Shown here in pieces: positions 48,223 through 56,819 of a stretch of 64,000 nt of DNA. The translations under genes were made by a program, and so were the position numbers. The DNA lies in the NCBI RefSeq assembly GCF_900091595.1, contig NZ_FMCW01000021.1, forward strand, positions 82,875 through 146,874. The letters run 5' to 3'. Under the pieces are notes generated by a model. It was not told the DNA's origin. It ran no database searches and saw only the letters and a program-made list of their open reading frames with translations. The number at the start of each line of letters is the position of its first letter. The stretch's first letter is position 1. The DNA comes from Micromonospora haikouensis (GTDB lineage: Bacteria > Actinomycetota > Actinomycetes > Mycobacteriales > Micromonosporaceae).

Positions 48223-49419
48223 TCATCCCCCGGCCGGGGTGGGGCGGCGGCCCGGCCGCCAGCCCCGGCGCCGTCCCCGGGCCAGGATCGGCCTGGCGGC
48301 CAGCAGCACGCCGGCCAGCACCGCGCCGGCCGCCGCCACCCAGACCGCCACGGCCCGCTGCCAGCCCAGCGGGTCCCGCAGCGGGGCGGGCGCGGCCAAC
48401 GCCCCGGGCGGCGGGTCGCTGCGCGTGCCGAGCACGCTCGTCACCGCCCGGTACGGGTTCACCACCCCGTAGCCGACCTCGGCGTTGTGCCCGTCCGGGG
48501 GGTTGTCCGCCGTGCGGGTGAGCCGGTAGGCCACCCCGTCCGGCGTGAGGTCCGGATGCGCGGCGCGGACCAGCGCGGCCACCCCCGAGACGTACGCGGC
48601 GGCGAAGCTCGTGCCGCCCTGCGGCTCGGCGAGGTATCCCTCCCCCCGGGGCGCGGGGCCGACGATGTCCAGCCCCGGGGCGGCGATGTCCACGTAGTCG
48701 CCGCTGACCGAGCTGCCCACGTGGCCGGCCTGCGCGTCGACGCCGGCCACGGCGATGACCCCGGGATACGCCGCCGGGTACGCCGGCAGGTCCTGCTGCT
48801 GCTCCTGGCGGTTGCCGGCGGCGGCCACCACGACGACGCCCTTGGCGAGGGCGTACTCGACGGCGGCGGCCAGCTCGGGCCGGGGCAGCGTGACCAGGGA
48901 CAGGTTGATCACGTCGGCGCCCTGGTCGACGGCCCAGCGGATGGCGAGGCCGATCTGCGCCGGCAGGCCCTCGTCGTTGGTGCGCCGGGTGTCCGGCAGC
49001 ACGCGTACGGGCAGGATCTGGGCGGCCGGTGCGACGCCGGTGAACGGCGAGCCGGTGCCCTCCCGGCCGGCGATGATGCCGGCGACGATCGTGCCGTGCC
49101 CGGCCGCGTCGCACTGACCCTCGTTGGGGGGCAGCGCGTTGAAGTCCCGGCCGGGTCGCACCTGGCCCCGCAGCAGCGGGTGGGTGGCCGACACGCCGGA
49201 GTCGACGACCGCCACGGTGACGCCCTCGCCCCGGGTGACCCGCCAGGCCGCGCCCGGGTCGAGCCGGGTCAGCGCCCACGGTGCCGCGGTGGGCGCGGGG
49301 CTGCCGGTCGGCCCGCAGCTGGGGGTGGCCGACGCCGGGGCGGGCGGCACGACGGCGGTGGCGAGCAGGGCCGCCAGCGCGGGCAGCGCCGCCCGCTGCA
49401 GCCCGGCCCGCCCGGTCAC
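48223..49419 (-). CDS. Second mycosin-like S8 serine protease of the ESX locus
   Basis: This 398-aa protease has a signal peptide (1 to about 31), triad Asp73 (VAVVDSGVS), His108 (AAGHGTIVAG) and Ser271 (GGTSFAAAYVSG), and a C-terminal anchor (VAVWVAAAGAVLAGVLLAAR). Cys35 and Cys103 are in the positions of the disulfide known from mycobacterial mycosins. It is convergent with the WXG-domain gene and overlaps the following regulator gene by 4 nt. Having two mycosins in one locus is unusual. GTG at 49419. Confidence 0.92.
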   Translation of the reverse strand: MTGRAGLQRAALPALAALLATAVVPPAPASATPSCGPTGSPAPTAAPWALTRLDPGAAWRVTRGEGVTVAVVDSGVSATHPLLRGQVRPGRDFNALPPNEGQCDAAGHGTIVAGIIAGREGTGSPFTGVAPAAQILPVRVLPDTRRTNDEGLPAQIGLAIRWAVDQGADVINLSLVTLPRPELAAAVEYALAKGVVVVAAAGNRQEQQQDLPAYPAAYPGVIAVAGVDAQAGHVGSSVSGDYVDIAAPGLDIVGPAPRGEGYLAEPQGGTSFAAAYVSGVAALVRAAHPDLTPDGVAYRLTRTADNPPDGHNAEVGYGVVNPYRAVTSVLGTRSDPPPGALAAPAPLRDPLGWQRAVAVWVAAAGAVLAGVLLAARPILARGRRRGWRPGRRPTPAGG

Positions 49420-49829
49420 CCGGCGTCCCCTTCGGCCCGGCCTGGGGCGTGTCCGCCCGGGGCGGTCCGCCCGACCTGGTCCGGGGCGCTCCGTCCGGTC
49501 TGGTCCGGGGCGTCCCGCTCGGGCTGGTCGGTGGTGAAGAGGGCGAGCAGGTCGCCGACCTGGCGGTCCGCCTCGGCCGGGTGGCGGAAGTGGCCGCTGG
49601 GGTCGACCGTGTATTCGTTGCGCCGGCCGACCCGGGTCCGCCGCAGGTAGCCGCCGGCCTCCAGGTCGGCCACGATCGCCTGCGCCGCGCGCTCGGTCAC
49701 GCCCACCTCGTCCGCGACGTCGCGCAGCCGGGCGGTCGGGTTGCGGGCGATGGCGAGCAGGACGTGGCCGTGGTTGGTGAGGAACGTCCAGTTCCGGGTG
49801 CTCCCGTTCCCACCTGCTGTCGTCGCCAT
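49416..49829 (-). CDS. Winged-helix (ArsR/MarR-like) transcriptional regulator
   Basis: This 137-aa protein has a winged helix-turn-helix: NWTFLTNHGHVLLAIARNPT, LRDVADEVGVTERAAQAIVA, DLEAGGYLRRTRVGRRNEYT. The C-terminal tail is charged and repetitive (DQTGRSAPDQVGRTAPGG). Two starts are possible, ATG at 49829 and ATG at 49838; both lie within the palindrome CATGTCGGACATG, which may be an autoregulatory operator. Its stop overlaps the start of the second mycosin gene, so the two are probably coupled. It could regulate the T7SS locus. Confidence 0.8.
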   Translation of the reverse strand: MATTAGGNGSTRNWTFLTNHGHVLLAIARNPTARLRDVADEVGVTERAAQAIVADLEAGGYLRRTRVGRRNEYTVDPSGHFRHPAEADRQVGDLLALFTTDQPERDAPDQTGRSAPDQVGRTAPGGHAPGRAEGDAG

Positions 49830-49839
49830 GTCGGACATG
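49827..49839. promoter_or_regulatory. Palindrome CATGTC-G-GACATG over the regulator start codon
   Basis: A perfect 6-bp inverted repeat with a 1-bp centre spans the two candidate ATGs of the winged-helix gene. Related palindromes occur at 53893-53909 and 57535-57549. Confidence 0.5.
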
Positions 49840-50010
49840 TTAGGGCTCGGCGACGACGCCCACGCCCCTGGGCCGACGCGGGCCGGAGCGCGGGCCTGCG
49901 CAAGCCCTTCCCAAAGCAGGAAATGTGTATCACGTAACGCTTGACGTGCCTTTCGCTGCGTGTGACCGTGGGGGAACTGGTCGTGCGCGTGAATGACGAG
50001 GTGATGGGGC

Positions 50011-50742
50011 ATGGAGCATTCCAGCATGTCGATGGCTCAGGCGGGCTCCGGGCAGCTAGACCCCCTCTCGTCCGTCGGGCGACCGGGCGAGCCGGGCGCT
50101 GCCTGCACCCCGGCCCGGGCCCTCGCTGAACTGCACGCCGGCAACCACCGCTTCGTCAGCGGAACGCCGCGCCACCCCAACCAGGACGCCGACCACCGGG
50201 CGGCCGTCGCCGACGGGCAGCACCCGTTCGCGGTGATCGTCGGCTGCTCCGACTCCCGCCTGGCCGCCGAGATCATCTTCGACCGTGGCCTGGGGGACCT
50301 CTTCGTGGTCCGCACCGCCGGGCACACCGTCGGCCCCGAGGTGCTGGGCAGCGTCGAGTACGCCGTGACCGTGCTGGGCACCCCCCTGGTGGTGGTGCTC
50401 GGCCACGACTCCTGCGGGGCGGTGCAGGCGGCCAAGGCGGCGGCCGGCACCGGCAGCGAGCCCGCCGGCAACCTGCGGGCCGTGGTGGACGCCGTGGTGC
50501 CCAGCCTGCACCGGGCCGCCGAGCGGGGCGTCGAGGGCATCGACGAGATCGTCGACATCCACATCGCGTGCACGGTCGAGGCGATGCTCGACCGGTCGCC
50601 CGTGCTGGCCGCCGAGGTCGACGCGGGCCGCTGCGCGGTCGTCGGGATGTCGTACCGGCTCAGTGCCGGCGGGGTGCGGACGGTGGCCGCCGTTCCGGCC
50701 GCCATGGCCGCGGACGCCACCCCGGCCCGCGCCGCCGCCTGA
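50011..50742 (+). CDS. Beta-class carbonic anhydrase
   Basis: This 243-aa enzyme interconverts CO2 and bicarbonate. The zinc-binding and catalytic residues are all present: Cys79, Asp81, Arg83 (GCSDSRL), His132 and Cys135 (VLGHDSCGAV). An N-terminal extension of about 30 residues is not conserved and may be cytosolic. ATG at 50011, with GAGG 8 nt upstream, is preferred; ATG at 50026 is an alternative. A strong bidirectional terminator follows the gene. Confidence 0.95.
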   Translation: MEHSSMSMAQAGSGQLDPLSSVGRPGEPGAACTPARALAELHAGNHRFVSGTPRHPNQDADHRAAVADGQHPFAVIVGCSDSRLAAEIIFDRGLGDLFVVRTAGHTVGPEVLGSVEYAVTVLGTPLVVVLGHDSCGAVQAAKAAAGTGSEPAGNLRAVVDAVVPSLHRAAERGVEGIDEIVDIHIACTVEAMLDRSPVLAAEVDAGRCAVVGMSYRLSAGGVRTVAAVPAAMAADATPARAAA

Positions 50743-50799
50743 CGCACCCCCGCCGCCCGGCGCTCACCCCCGGGCCTGACGCGCACCGCCGCCCGAGAC

Positions 50800-50845
50800 A
50801 CGACGAGAGGGGCCGCCCCCACAGCGGGACGGCCCCTCTCGTCGT
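50800..50845. terminator. Bidirectional terminator hairpin
   Basis: A perfect 16-bp inverted repeat (ACGACGAGAGGGGCCG at 50800-50815; complement at 50830-50845) with a 14-nt loop separates convergent genes. Confidence 0.85.
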
Positions 50846-50860
50846 GCGCGCCGCGCCGCG

Positions 50861-51886
50861 TCAGAGCAGCGACATGTGCACGTGGTCCGTGTGGTTGGAC
50901 GGCCCGCTGTAGGACTTCCAGCCGGTCGCCGGGAACCAGATCTGCCGGTTCCAGATGACGTAGTAGATGCCGAGCCGGTCGGCGTTGCGGATCAGGAACG
51001 CGGCGAGGTTGTTGCCGTACATCCGGGTGTCGTTGTTGTGCCAGGGGGAGAACCCGCTGTTCTGGAGCGACCAGTCGCAGGCCCGGCCCTTGGGGTGTTC
51101 CCACGGCCCGCCCGGCCGGTAGCAGCCCACGAACCGGTTGAAGCCGGCCCGCTTGGTCTCCTTGTAGGCGTGCAGGGTGCGGGGCGTGATGCAGCCGGAG
51201 GTGGTGGGGTCGTTCTCGCTGCACGACTCGGGCCGCCAGTCGCCGTCCGACGTCCGGCCCGGCCCGATCCTCGCGACCGGGGAGGTGGCGTTGACCAGGC
51301 CGCCGGTGAAGCCCTTGCCGCCGACCAGGGCGAGCGCCTTCTCGGCGTCGAACTTCTTCTTCGCCATGACCGACGCCTGCTTCTGCTGCTCGCGCACCTC
51401 GGCGTCGAGCGCGAGCTTGGCCTGCTCGGCGCGGTTCTTCGCCGCGCTGACCTCGGCCAGCTTGTTGGCGTTGACCATGTTCAGCTCGTCGAGGGCCGAG
51501 GCGCGCTTGACGAACGAGTCCGGTGTGTTGCTCTCCAGCAACATCGCCATCGCGCCGACCCGGCCGGTCCGGTACGACTGCGCGGCCATCTCGCCGACCT
51601 GCGGCGCGAGCGCGTCCAGCTCCTCCTGGGCCTTGCGCACCTCGTCGGCGAGCTGGGCCTGGCGCTTCTTGGACTTCTCGAGCTTCGACTTCGCCTGGGC
51701 GTAGTCCCGGTTCGTCGCCTCGATGACGTCGGTGATGAGCTGGGGCTCGTCGTCCTCCTCGTGCCCCGAGGGTTGGGGGGCGGCGGCGGGCAGGGCGAGC
51801 GCCGGGGCGGCCGGCCCGGCGACGACCGCCAGGGCAGCGAGCACGGCCACCACAGGTGTCAACCAGCGGTGCAGGGGTGCCGTCAC
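50861..51886 (-). CDS. Secreted coiled-coil protein with ARB_07466-like C-terminal domain
   Basis: This 341-aa protein has a signal peptide (LTPVVAVLAALAVVAGPAAP), a long coiled coil (about 45-185: AQAKSKLEKSKKRQAQLADE), similar to the N-terminal arm of RipC/EnvC-type wall proteins, and a C-terminal domain (about 220-341) with CDWSLQNSGFSPWHNNDTRM and IYYVIWNRQIWFPATGWKSY plus SNHTDHVHMSLL, as in ARB_07466 proteins linked to wall metabolism. A c-di-AMP riboswitch precedes it. GTG at 51886 with AAGGGAA 6 nt upstream is the start; an in-frame ATG at 51901 lies before that ribosome site. Confidence 0.85.
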   Translation of the reverse strand: MTAPLHRWLTPVVAVLAALAVVAGPAAPALALPAAAPQPSGHEEDDEPQLITDVIEATNRDYAQAKSKLEKSKKRQAQLADEVRKAQEELDALAPQVGEMAAQSYRTGRVGAMAMLLESNTPDSFVKRASALDELNMVNANKLAEVSAAKNRAEQAKLALDAEVREQQKQASVMAKKKFDAEKALALVGGKGFTGGLVNATSPVARIGPGRTSDGDWRPESCSENDPTTSGCITPRTLHAYKETKRAGFNRFVGCYRPGGPWEHPKGRACDWSLQNSGFSPWHNNDTRMYGNNLAAFLIRNADRLGIYYVIWNRQIWFPATGWKSYSGPSNHTDHVHMSLL

Positions 51887-51903
51887 AATGTTCCCTTCCA
51901 TCG

Positions 51904-52047
51904 ACCGCCGACCGGGTTAGCTGACGGGTTCGGGGCGGAAGCGGCCCCTACCGCTCGCGCGGATTCACCCCGGGCACCTGGTTCCCCGGCTCGCCTCGCG
52001 GCGATTGGGCGGCGGCACCGCAGGCGCCGCTTCGCGCCTTCGGCGGT
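51904..52047 (-). ncRNA. Cyclic di-AMP riboswitch (ydaO-yuaA class)
   Basis: On the minus strand the leader contains the conserved ydaO blocks: GGGGAACCAGGTGCCCGGGG followed by TGAATC, then AGGGGCCGCTT and CCGAACCCGTCAGCTAACCC near the 3' end. The closing P1 helix is TCGGCGGT (51904-51911 and 52040-52047 complementary). It sits immediately before a secreted wall-associated gene, the usual target class in actinobacteria. High c-di-AMP typically turns these genes off. The helix boundaries were estimated by eye. Confidence 0.88.
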
Positions 52048-52187
52048 GACCGGCAGCGAGGTTACCCGAGAGCCCATGCGGGGAGCTACGTCCGGATGCC
52101 GACTAAAAGCGTCATTTCGTAATCGCCATCGGTAATCAGTGATGCGCTTCTCAGGGCGGATGCCGCCACCGGTCACGCTGTGAAGTG

Positions 52188-53627
52188 TCACCATGCGGTG
52201 TCCGTGCCTCCTTCTCGGTGCGGCCGTCCGGCCGGGGGGTGGGTGGGGGCGTGGTCGTCGGGGAACCCCTCGGCCGCCCGGCCGCCGCCGAGCGCCTCCA
52301 GCGCGAGATTGCGGTCCGCGGTCCGCCGCCCGCCCCCGGGGGTACGCGCCGCCGGCACGTCCCCGCCGTCCGCCGTGCCGGGCCGGGACGCGGCGGTGTG
52401 CCCCTCAGCGGCGTGCCCAGTGGCGGTGTGTCCCGCCGCCGTGCGCCCCGCTGCGGTGACCACGGCGGCCAGCCCGGTGGTGAGCGGCACGGCGGCGATC
52501 AGGCCCAGCGTGGCGACCGCGCTGCGGACGATCTCCTGGGCGAGGAACTCGCTGGTCAGGATCTCGGTCACGGGGCGGGAGTCGGCGGTGAGCAGGAGCA
52601 GCAGCGGCAGCGACGCGCCCGCGTACGCCAGCACGATCGTGTTGACCGTGGAGGCGATGTGCGCCCGGCCGACGCGGGTGGCCGCCCGGTAGAGCTGCAA
52701 CCGGGACAGCCCCGGGTTGGCGTGCGCCAGCTCGGTGACCGTGGCCGCCTGGGTCACGGTGACGTCGTCGAGGACCCCGAGCGAACCGATGATGATGCCG
52801 GCCAGCAGCAGGCCGTGCAGGTCCACGTCGCCCCGGAACATCGACAGGGTGGTGGCGTCCTCGCTGCCGTACCCGGTGAGGTGGGTGGCCGCGGTGGCCA
52901 GGGTGCCCAGCAGGCCGGTGAGCACCAGGCTGCCCAGGGTGCCGAGGACGGCCACCGACGTCTGCGCGGTGACCCCGTGGGTGAGGTACAACACCACGAA
53001 CATGATCAACGCGGAGCCGACGACGGCGATCGGCAGCGGCGACCCGCCCGCGCCGATGCCGGGCAGCACGAAGGTCAGCAGGATGGCGAAGGTGGCGGCG
53101 AGCCCGGCCAGGGCGGCCACCCCCCGCCAGCGGCCGAACGCGACGATCGCCAGCGCGAACACCACCGCCAGCCAGATCAGCGGGGCGCCGCGCTGGTGCT
53201 CGGCGATGTTGTAGGCGCTCGCCGCCGGGTCGGCCGGGTCGGTCAGCTTCACCAGCACGATCCGGTCGTCGACGGCGACGGTGGGCGCGCCGGGGCCGGT
53301 CGGGATCGGCGTCTCGACCTGCTGCCCGGCGTCGGGCCCCTGCTCCACCCGGACGGTCACCGTGCCGCACGGGCCGTCCGCGACGCCCGGCCCGCCGCCC
53401 TCCGGCGTCTCCGGCTGCGGCGGGCACTCCTCGGTGACCACCCGGGTCACCGTGCCGTGATAGCGGGGCACCGGCGAGCCGCCGTCGACCTCGGGGCCGC
53501 CGCCGCGGGGCCACAGGACGACCGCCGCGACCACGGTGAGCACGAAGAGGGGCACCACGGTCGCGACGAGGACCCGCCGCACCCTCGGTGGGGTGGGCGG
53601 AGCGGGTCGGTTGTGGTCGGCGCCCAT
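52188..53627 (-). CDS. YibE/F family membrane protein
   Basis: This 479-aa protein has an N-terminal membrane helix and an OB-like extracytoplasmic region (VTRVVTEECPPQPETPEG; VKLTDPADPAASAYNIAEHQ), then about seven membrane helices with the YibE/F signature YGSEDATTLSMFRGDVDLHG and IIGSLGVLDDVTVTQAATVT. The family is uncharacterised; relatives lie near ion or metal transport genes. The C-terminal 100 residues are His/Ala/Gly-rich and disordered. ATG at 53627 with GGAG 7 nt upstream. It is divergent from the copper ATPase gene. Confidence 0.88.
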   Translation of the reverse strand: MGADHNRPAPPTPPRVRRVLVATVVPLFVLTVVAAVVLWPRGGGPEVDGGSPVPRYHGTVTRVVTEECPPQPETPEGGGPGVADGPCGTVTVRVEQGPDAGQQVETPIPTGPGAPTVAVDDRIVLVKLTDPADPAASAYNIAEHQRGAPLIWLAVVFALAIVAFGRWRGVAALAGLAATFAILLTFVLPGIGAGGSPLPIAVVGSALIMFVVLYLTHGVTAQTSVAVLGTLGSLVLTGLLGTLATAATHLTGYGSEDATTLSMFRGDVDLHGLLLAGIIIGSLGVLDDVTVTQAATVTELAHANPGLSRLQLYRAATRVGRAHIASTVNTIVLAYAGASLPLLLLLTADSRPVTEILTSEFLAQEIVRSAVATLGLIAAVPLTTGLAAVVTAAGRTAAGHTATGHAAEGHTAASRPGTADGGDVPAARTPGGGRRTADRNLALEALGGGRAAEGFPDDHAPTHPPAGRPHREGGTDTAW

Positions 53628-53986
53628 CGACGATCTCCAAACGGTGTCAGCGCGGGGTACGGCTCGGCGGCCCGGACGGTTCAGCGTCGCGGGAGATCGA
53701 TCCGGGCCGGCTGCCCGGACGACCGCACCGGGCCGGCCGCCGGAGGACCTGCCCGTCCCGCGGGCCGCCCGAAGCCCCGCCCCGCCCCACCGGCGGCCCG
53801 GTCTCCGCCCTGCGGGCCGCCCGGAGCGGGATCCCACGTCCCATCGCCCGGAATCGTAGCCACCCTCACCTGCGAACGCAGGTCGGCCGACACCATGTCG
53901 GCGACATGGCGGTGTTCCGGCCGCCCTGATACCGCCATCTGGCCGACATGCTGTCGATTCGGCGGGCGGCAGGGCATGTTGGAGAC
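53628..53986. promoter_or_regulatory. 359-bp divergent control region between YibE/F and CPH-type ATPase genes
   Basis: No convincing gene is present. A minus-strand TACGAT (53853-53858) is a candidate -10 for the YibE/F gene, implying a ~220-nt leader. Stacked inverted repeats follow: ACCTGCG-AA-CGCAGGT (53868-53883), CCATGTCG-G-CGACATGG (53893-53909), ATGGCGGT ... ACCGCCAT (53906-53938) and CGACA-TGC-TGTCG (53944-53956). Such density suggests several regulator sites between the two genes. Confidence 0.5.
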
Positions 53987-55998
53987 ATGGCCCACGACAA
54001 GCACGCCGGGCACGACAAGCACGCCGGGCACGACCCGGAGATGTTCCGCCGCCGGTTCTGGGTCTGCCTCGCGCTGACCCTGCCGATCGTCGTCACCAGC
54101 CACATGGTGATGGACTGGTTCGGCTACTCGCTGGAGTTCCCCGGCCGGGCCCTGGTCGGCCCGGTGCTCGGCTCGGCGGTCTTCTGGTGGGGCGGGTGGC
54201 CGTTCCTGGTCGGCGCGGTCCGGGAGCTGCGCGACCGGGCACCCGGGATGATGCTGCTCATCGCGATGGCGATCAGCGTGGCGTACGTCGCGTCGCTGGC
54301 CACCAGCGCCGGCGCGTTCGACCTGGACTTCTGGTGGGAGCTGGCGGCGCTGGTCACCATCATGCTGCTCGGGCACTGGCAGGAGATGAAGGCGATCGGC
54401 CAGGCCCGGGGCGCCCTCGCGGCGCTGGCCGCGCTGCTGCCCGACGACGCGGAGCGGGTCGGGCCCGACGGCGGCACCGAGCGGGTCCCCGTGGCCGCGC
54501 TGCACGTCGGCGACGTGTTGCTGGTCCGGCCCGGCGGTCGGGTGCCGGCCGACGGCCGGGTCGTCGACGGGGCCGCCGAGCTGGACGAGTCCATGATCAC
54601 GGGCGAGTCCCGCCCGGTCGCCCGGTCGGTCGGCGACCGGGTGGTGGCGGGCACGGTGGCCACGGACTCCGCGCTCCGGGTCGAGGTGCAGGCCACCGGC
54701 GAGGAAACCACCCTCGCCGGCATCCAGCGCATGGTCGCCGAGGCCCAGCGCTCCAGCGGCCGGGCCCAGGTGCTCGCGGACCGCTTCGCGGCCTGGCTGT
54801 TCTACGTCGCTACCGCCACCGCCGTGGTGACGGTCGTGGTCTGGTCCCTCCTCGGCGACACCGACGAGGCCGTCGTGCGGACCGTCACGGTGCTGGTCAT
54901 CGCCTGCCCGCACGCGCTGGGGCTCGCGATCCCGCTGGTCATCGCGCTGTCCACGGCGGTGGCGGCGCGCTCCGGCATCCTGGTGAAGAACCGTCTCGCG
55001 CTGGAGCGGATGCGCACCGTCGACGCGGTGCTGTTCGACAAGACCGGCACCCTCACCCGGGGCGAGCACGCCGTGACCGGCGTCGCGGCCGTCGCGGGCA
55101 CCGGCGAGGACGAGCTGCTGCGGCTGGCCGCCGGCGTCGAGGCGGACAGCGAGCACCCACTGGCCCGCGCGATCGTCGCCGCCGCCGAACAGCGCGGCGG
55201 CCCCGCACCGGCCACCGGCTTCCGCGCCCTGCCGGGCCGTGGGGTGCGGGCCACGATCGACGGCACGGAGTACGCCGTGGGCGGGCCGGCCCTGCTGCGC
55301 GAGCTGGGCGTGGGCCTCCCCACCGAGCTGGAGCAGGCCGCCGCCGACTGGGCGGGGCGAGGGGCCGCCGTGCTGCACCTGGTCCGCCTCCCCGGCACGG
55401 TGCTCGGCGCGCTCGCCCTCGCCGACGAAGTACGCCCCGAGGCCCGCGAGGCGATCGCCGAGCTGCGTGCCCAGGGCATCCGCACCATCGCGATGATCAC
55501 CGGGGACGCCCGAGCGGTGGCGGACGCGGTCGCCGCCGACCTCGGCTTCCGTGCCGGTGTGGATGAGGTCTTCGCGGAGGTGCTGCCGGCCGACAAGGAC
55601 GGGAAGGTCACCGAGCTGCAACGACGTGGGCTGACGGTGGCGATGGTCGGAGACGGGGTCAACGACGCCCCGGCGCTGGCCCGCGCCGACGTGGGCATCG
55701 CCATCGGGGCCGGCACGGACGTGGCGATCGAGTCCGCCGGGGTGGTGCTCGCCTCGTCCGACCCGCGCGGGGTGGCGGCGGTGGCCCGGCTCTCCCGGGC
55801 GTCCTACCGCAAGATGGTGCAGAACCTGGCCTGGGCGGCCGGCTACAACGTGGTGGCCCTGCCGCTGGCCGCCGGGGTGCTGGCCTGGGCGGGGGTGGCA
55901 CTGAGCCCGGCGGTCGGGGCGATCCTGTGTCGGCGTCCACGATCGTGGTGGCGCTGAACGCCCAACTGCTCCGCCGGGTCCGCCTCACCCCCGGCTGA
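53987..55998 (+). pseudogene. CPH-type copper/heavy-metal P-type ATPase (CopB-like), frameshifted near the 3' end
   Basis: The P1B-ATPase starts with a His repeat (AHDKHAGHDKHAGHD), then has TGES (MITGES), the transport motif CPH in VIACPHALGLAIPL, the phosphorylation site DKTGT, the HP motif (SEHPLARA) and GDGVNDAPALA. The C-terminal helix ends in AVGAILCRRPRSWWR, stopping at 55957. Inserting one A after position 55927 would restore MSASTIVVALNAQLLRRV and end at 55998, as in intact relatives. This is a one-base deletion or a sequencing error. Loss affects only the last ~25 residues, so activity may survive. ATG at 53987. Confidence 0.85.
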
Positions 55999-56102
55999 TC
56001 CCGGCCGGGGCCGCAGCCCGGCCCGCGGTGCCGGGTCACATTCCGCGCCCGCATCCGCGAGGCGAGGCGAGTCGACCCCGGGCGAGGCTCTAGCGTGGTG
56101 GT

Positions 56103-56735
56103 GTGGGGACGACGGCGGCGACGGGCGGGCGGTGGGGTCGCCTCGCGCTGCTGCTCTGCACCCTGATCGGCCTCGCCGCCATGCACACCCTCGGCCACGG
56201 CGCACACTCCGGCGGCACCCACGCCGGTCACGACGGGGCAGCACCGCGCGACGGCCACCCGGCCCCAGCGGCGTTCGCCGACGGCGCGGCTGTCCCTGCG
56301 ACGCTCGCCGGCGGCACGGGTGGTCCCGTGGCGCTCGCCGGCGGCACGGGCGGCCTCGTGGCGCCCGCTGTCCCCGTCGCGCTTGCCGGCGGCGCGGATG
56401 CGCTCTGGGCGTTCGCCGGTGGAATGGCCGTCCGCGTCGGCGGCATGGTCGCCGCCGCCCTGGGTGCCCGCGCTGGCTGTCCGGCTGGTGGGTGTGCGCC
56501 CGCCCGGCTGCTGCCGGACGGTGGTGGCGCCGACGGGCCGTCCGGGTGGAGCGCCTGCCTGGCGGTGCTCGGCGCGCTCGGGGTGGCCCTGCTCGTCGCC
56601 GTGCTCCTGCTGACCCGTGCCCGGGCACCCGGCCCGCCCGGCTGGCAGGCCGGTGGCGTGTCCGCCGGGCCGCGCGCCCCGCCATCCCGCCCGCTCGGCC
56701 TTCGGCTGGCCGAGGTCTCGGTGTCGCGTACGTAG
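56103..56735 (+). CDS. DUF6153 family protein, copper island
   Basis: This 210-aa protein has an N-terminal membrane helix (LALLLCTLIGLAAMHTLGHG), a His-containing stretch (HGAHSGGTHAGHDG), a low-complexity Ala/Gly/Val-rich middle and a second helix (CLAVLGALGVALLVAVLLLT). It fits the DUF6153 small actinobacterial family commonly preceding a DUF305 gene, as here. The His cluster suggests extracytoplasmic metal binding. GTG at 56103; the ribosome site is weak, and another GTG lies 2 nt upstream out of frame. Confidence 0.7.
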   Translation: MGTTAATGGRWGRLALLLCTLIGLAAMHTLGHGAHSGGTHAGHDGAAPRDGHPAPAAFADGAAVPATLAGGTGGPVALAGGTGGLVAPAVPVALAGGADALWAFAGGMAVRVGGMVAAALGARAGCPAGGCAPARLLPDGGGADGPSGWSACLAVLGALGVALLVAVLLLTRARAPGPPGWQAGGVSAGPRAPPSRPLGLRLAEVSVSRT

Positions 56736-56819
56736 GACGCCCCGGCGCGGTGCCCGGCTCTGCCGGTGACCCGTGTCTCCGTCCTGCCCTCGTACGTGAC
56801 CGAGACCGAAGGATTCACC

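Noticed and set aside
50743..50799. Small RNA or tRNA gene in the gap after carbonic anhydrase
   Set aside because: No cloverleaf or conserved T-loop was found; the gap holds only the terminator hairpin.
53647..53844. Small leaderless-looking ORF downstream of a TACGAT on the minus strand
   Set aside because: The sequence is Arg/Pro/Gly-rich without any recognisable pattern; it is more likely the leader of the YibE/F gene.
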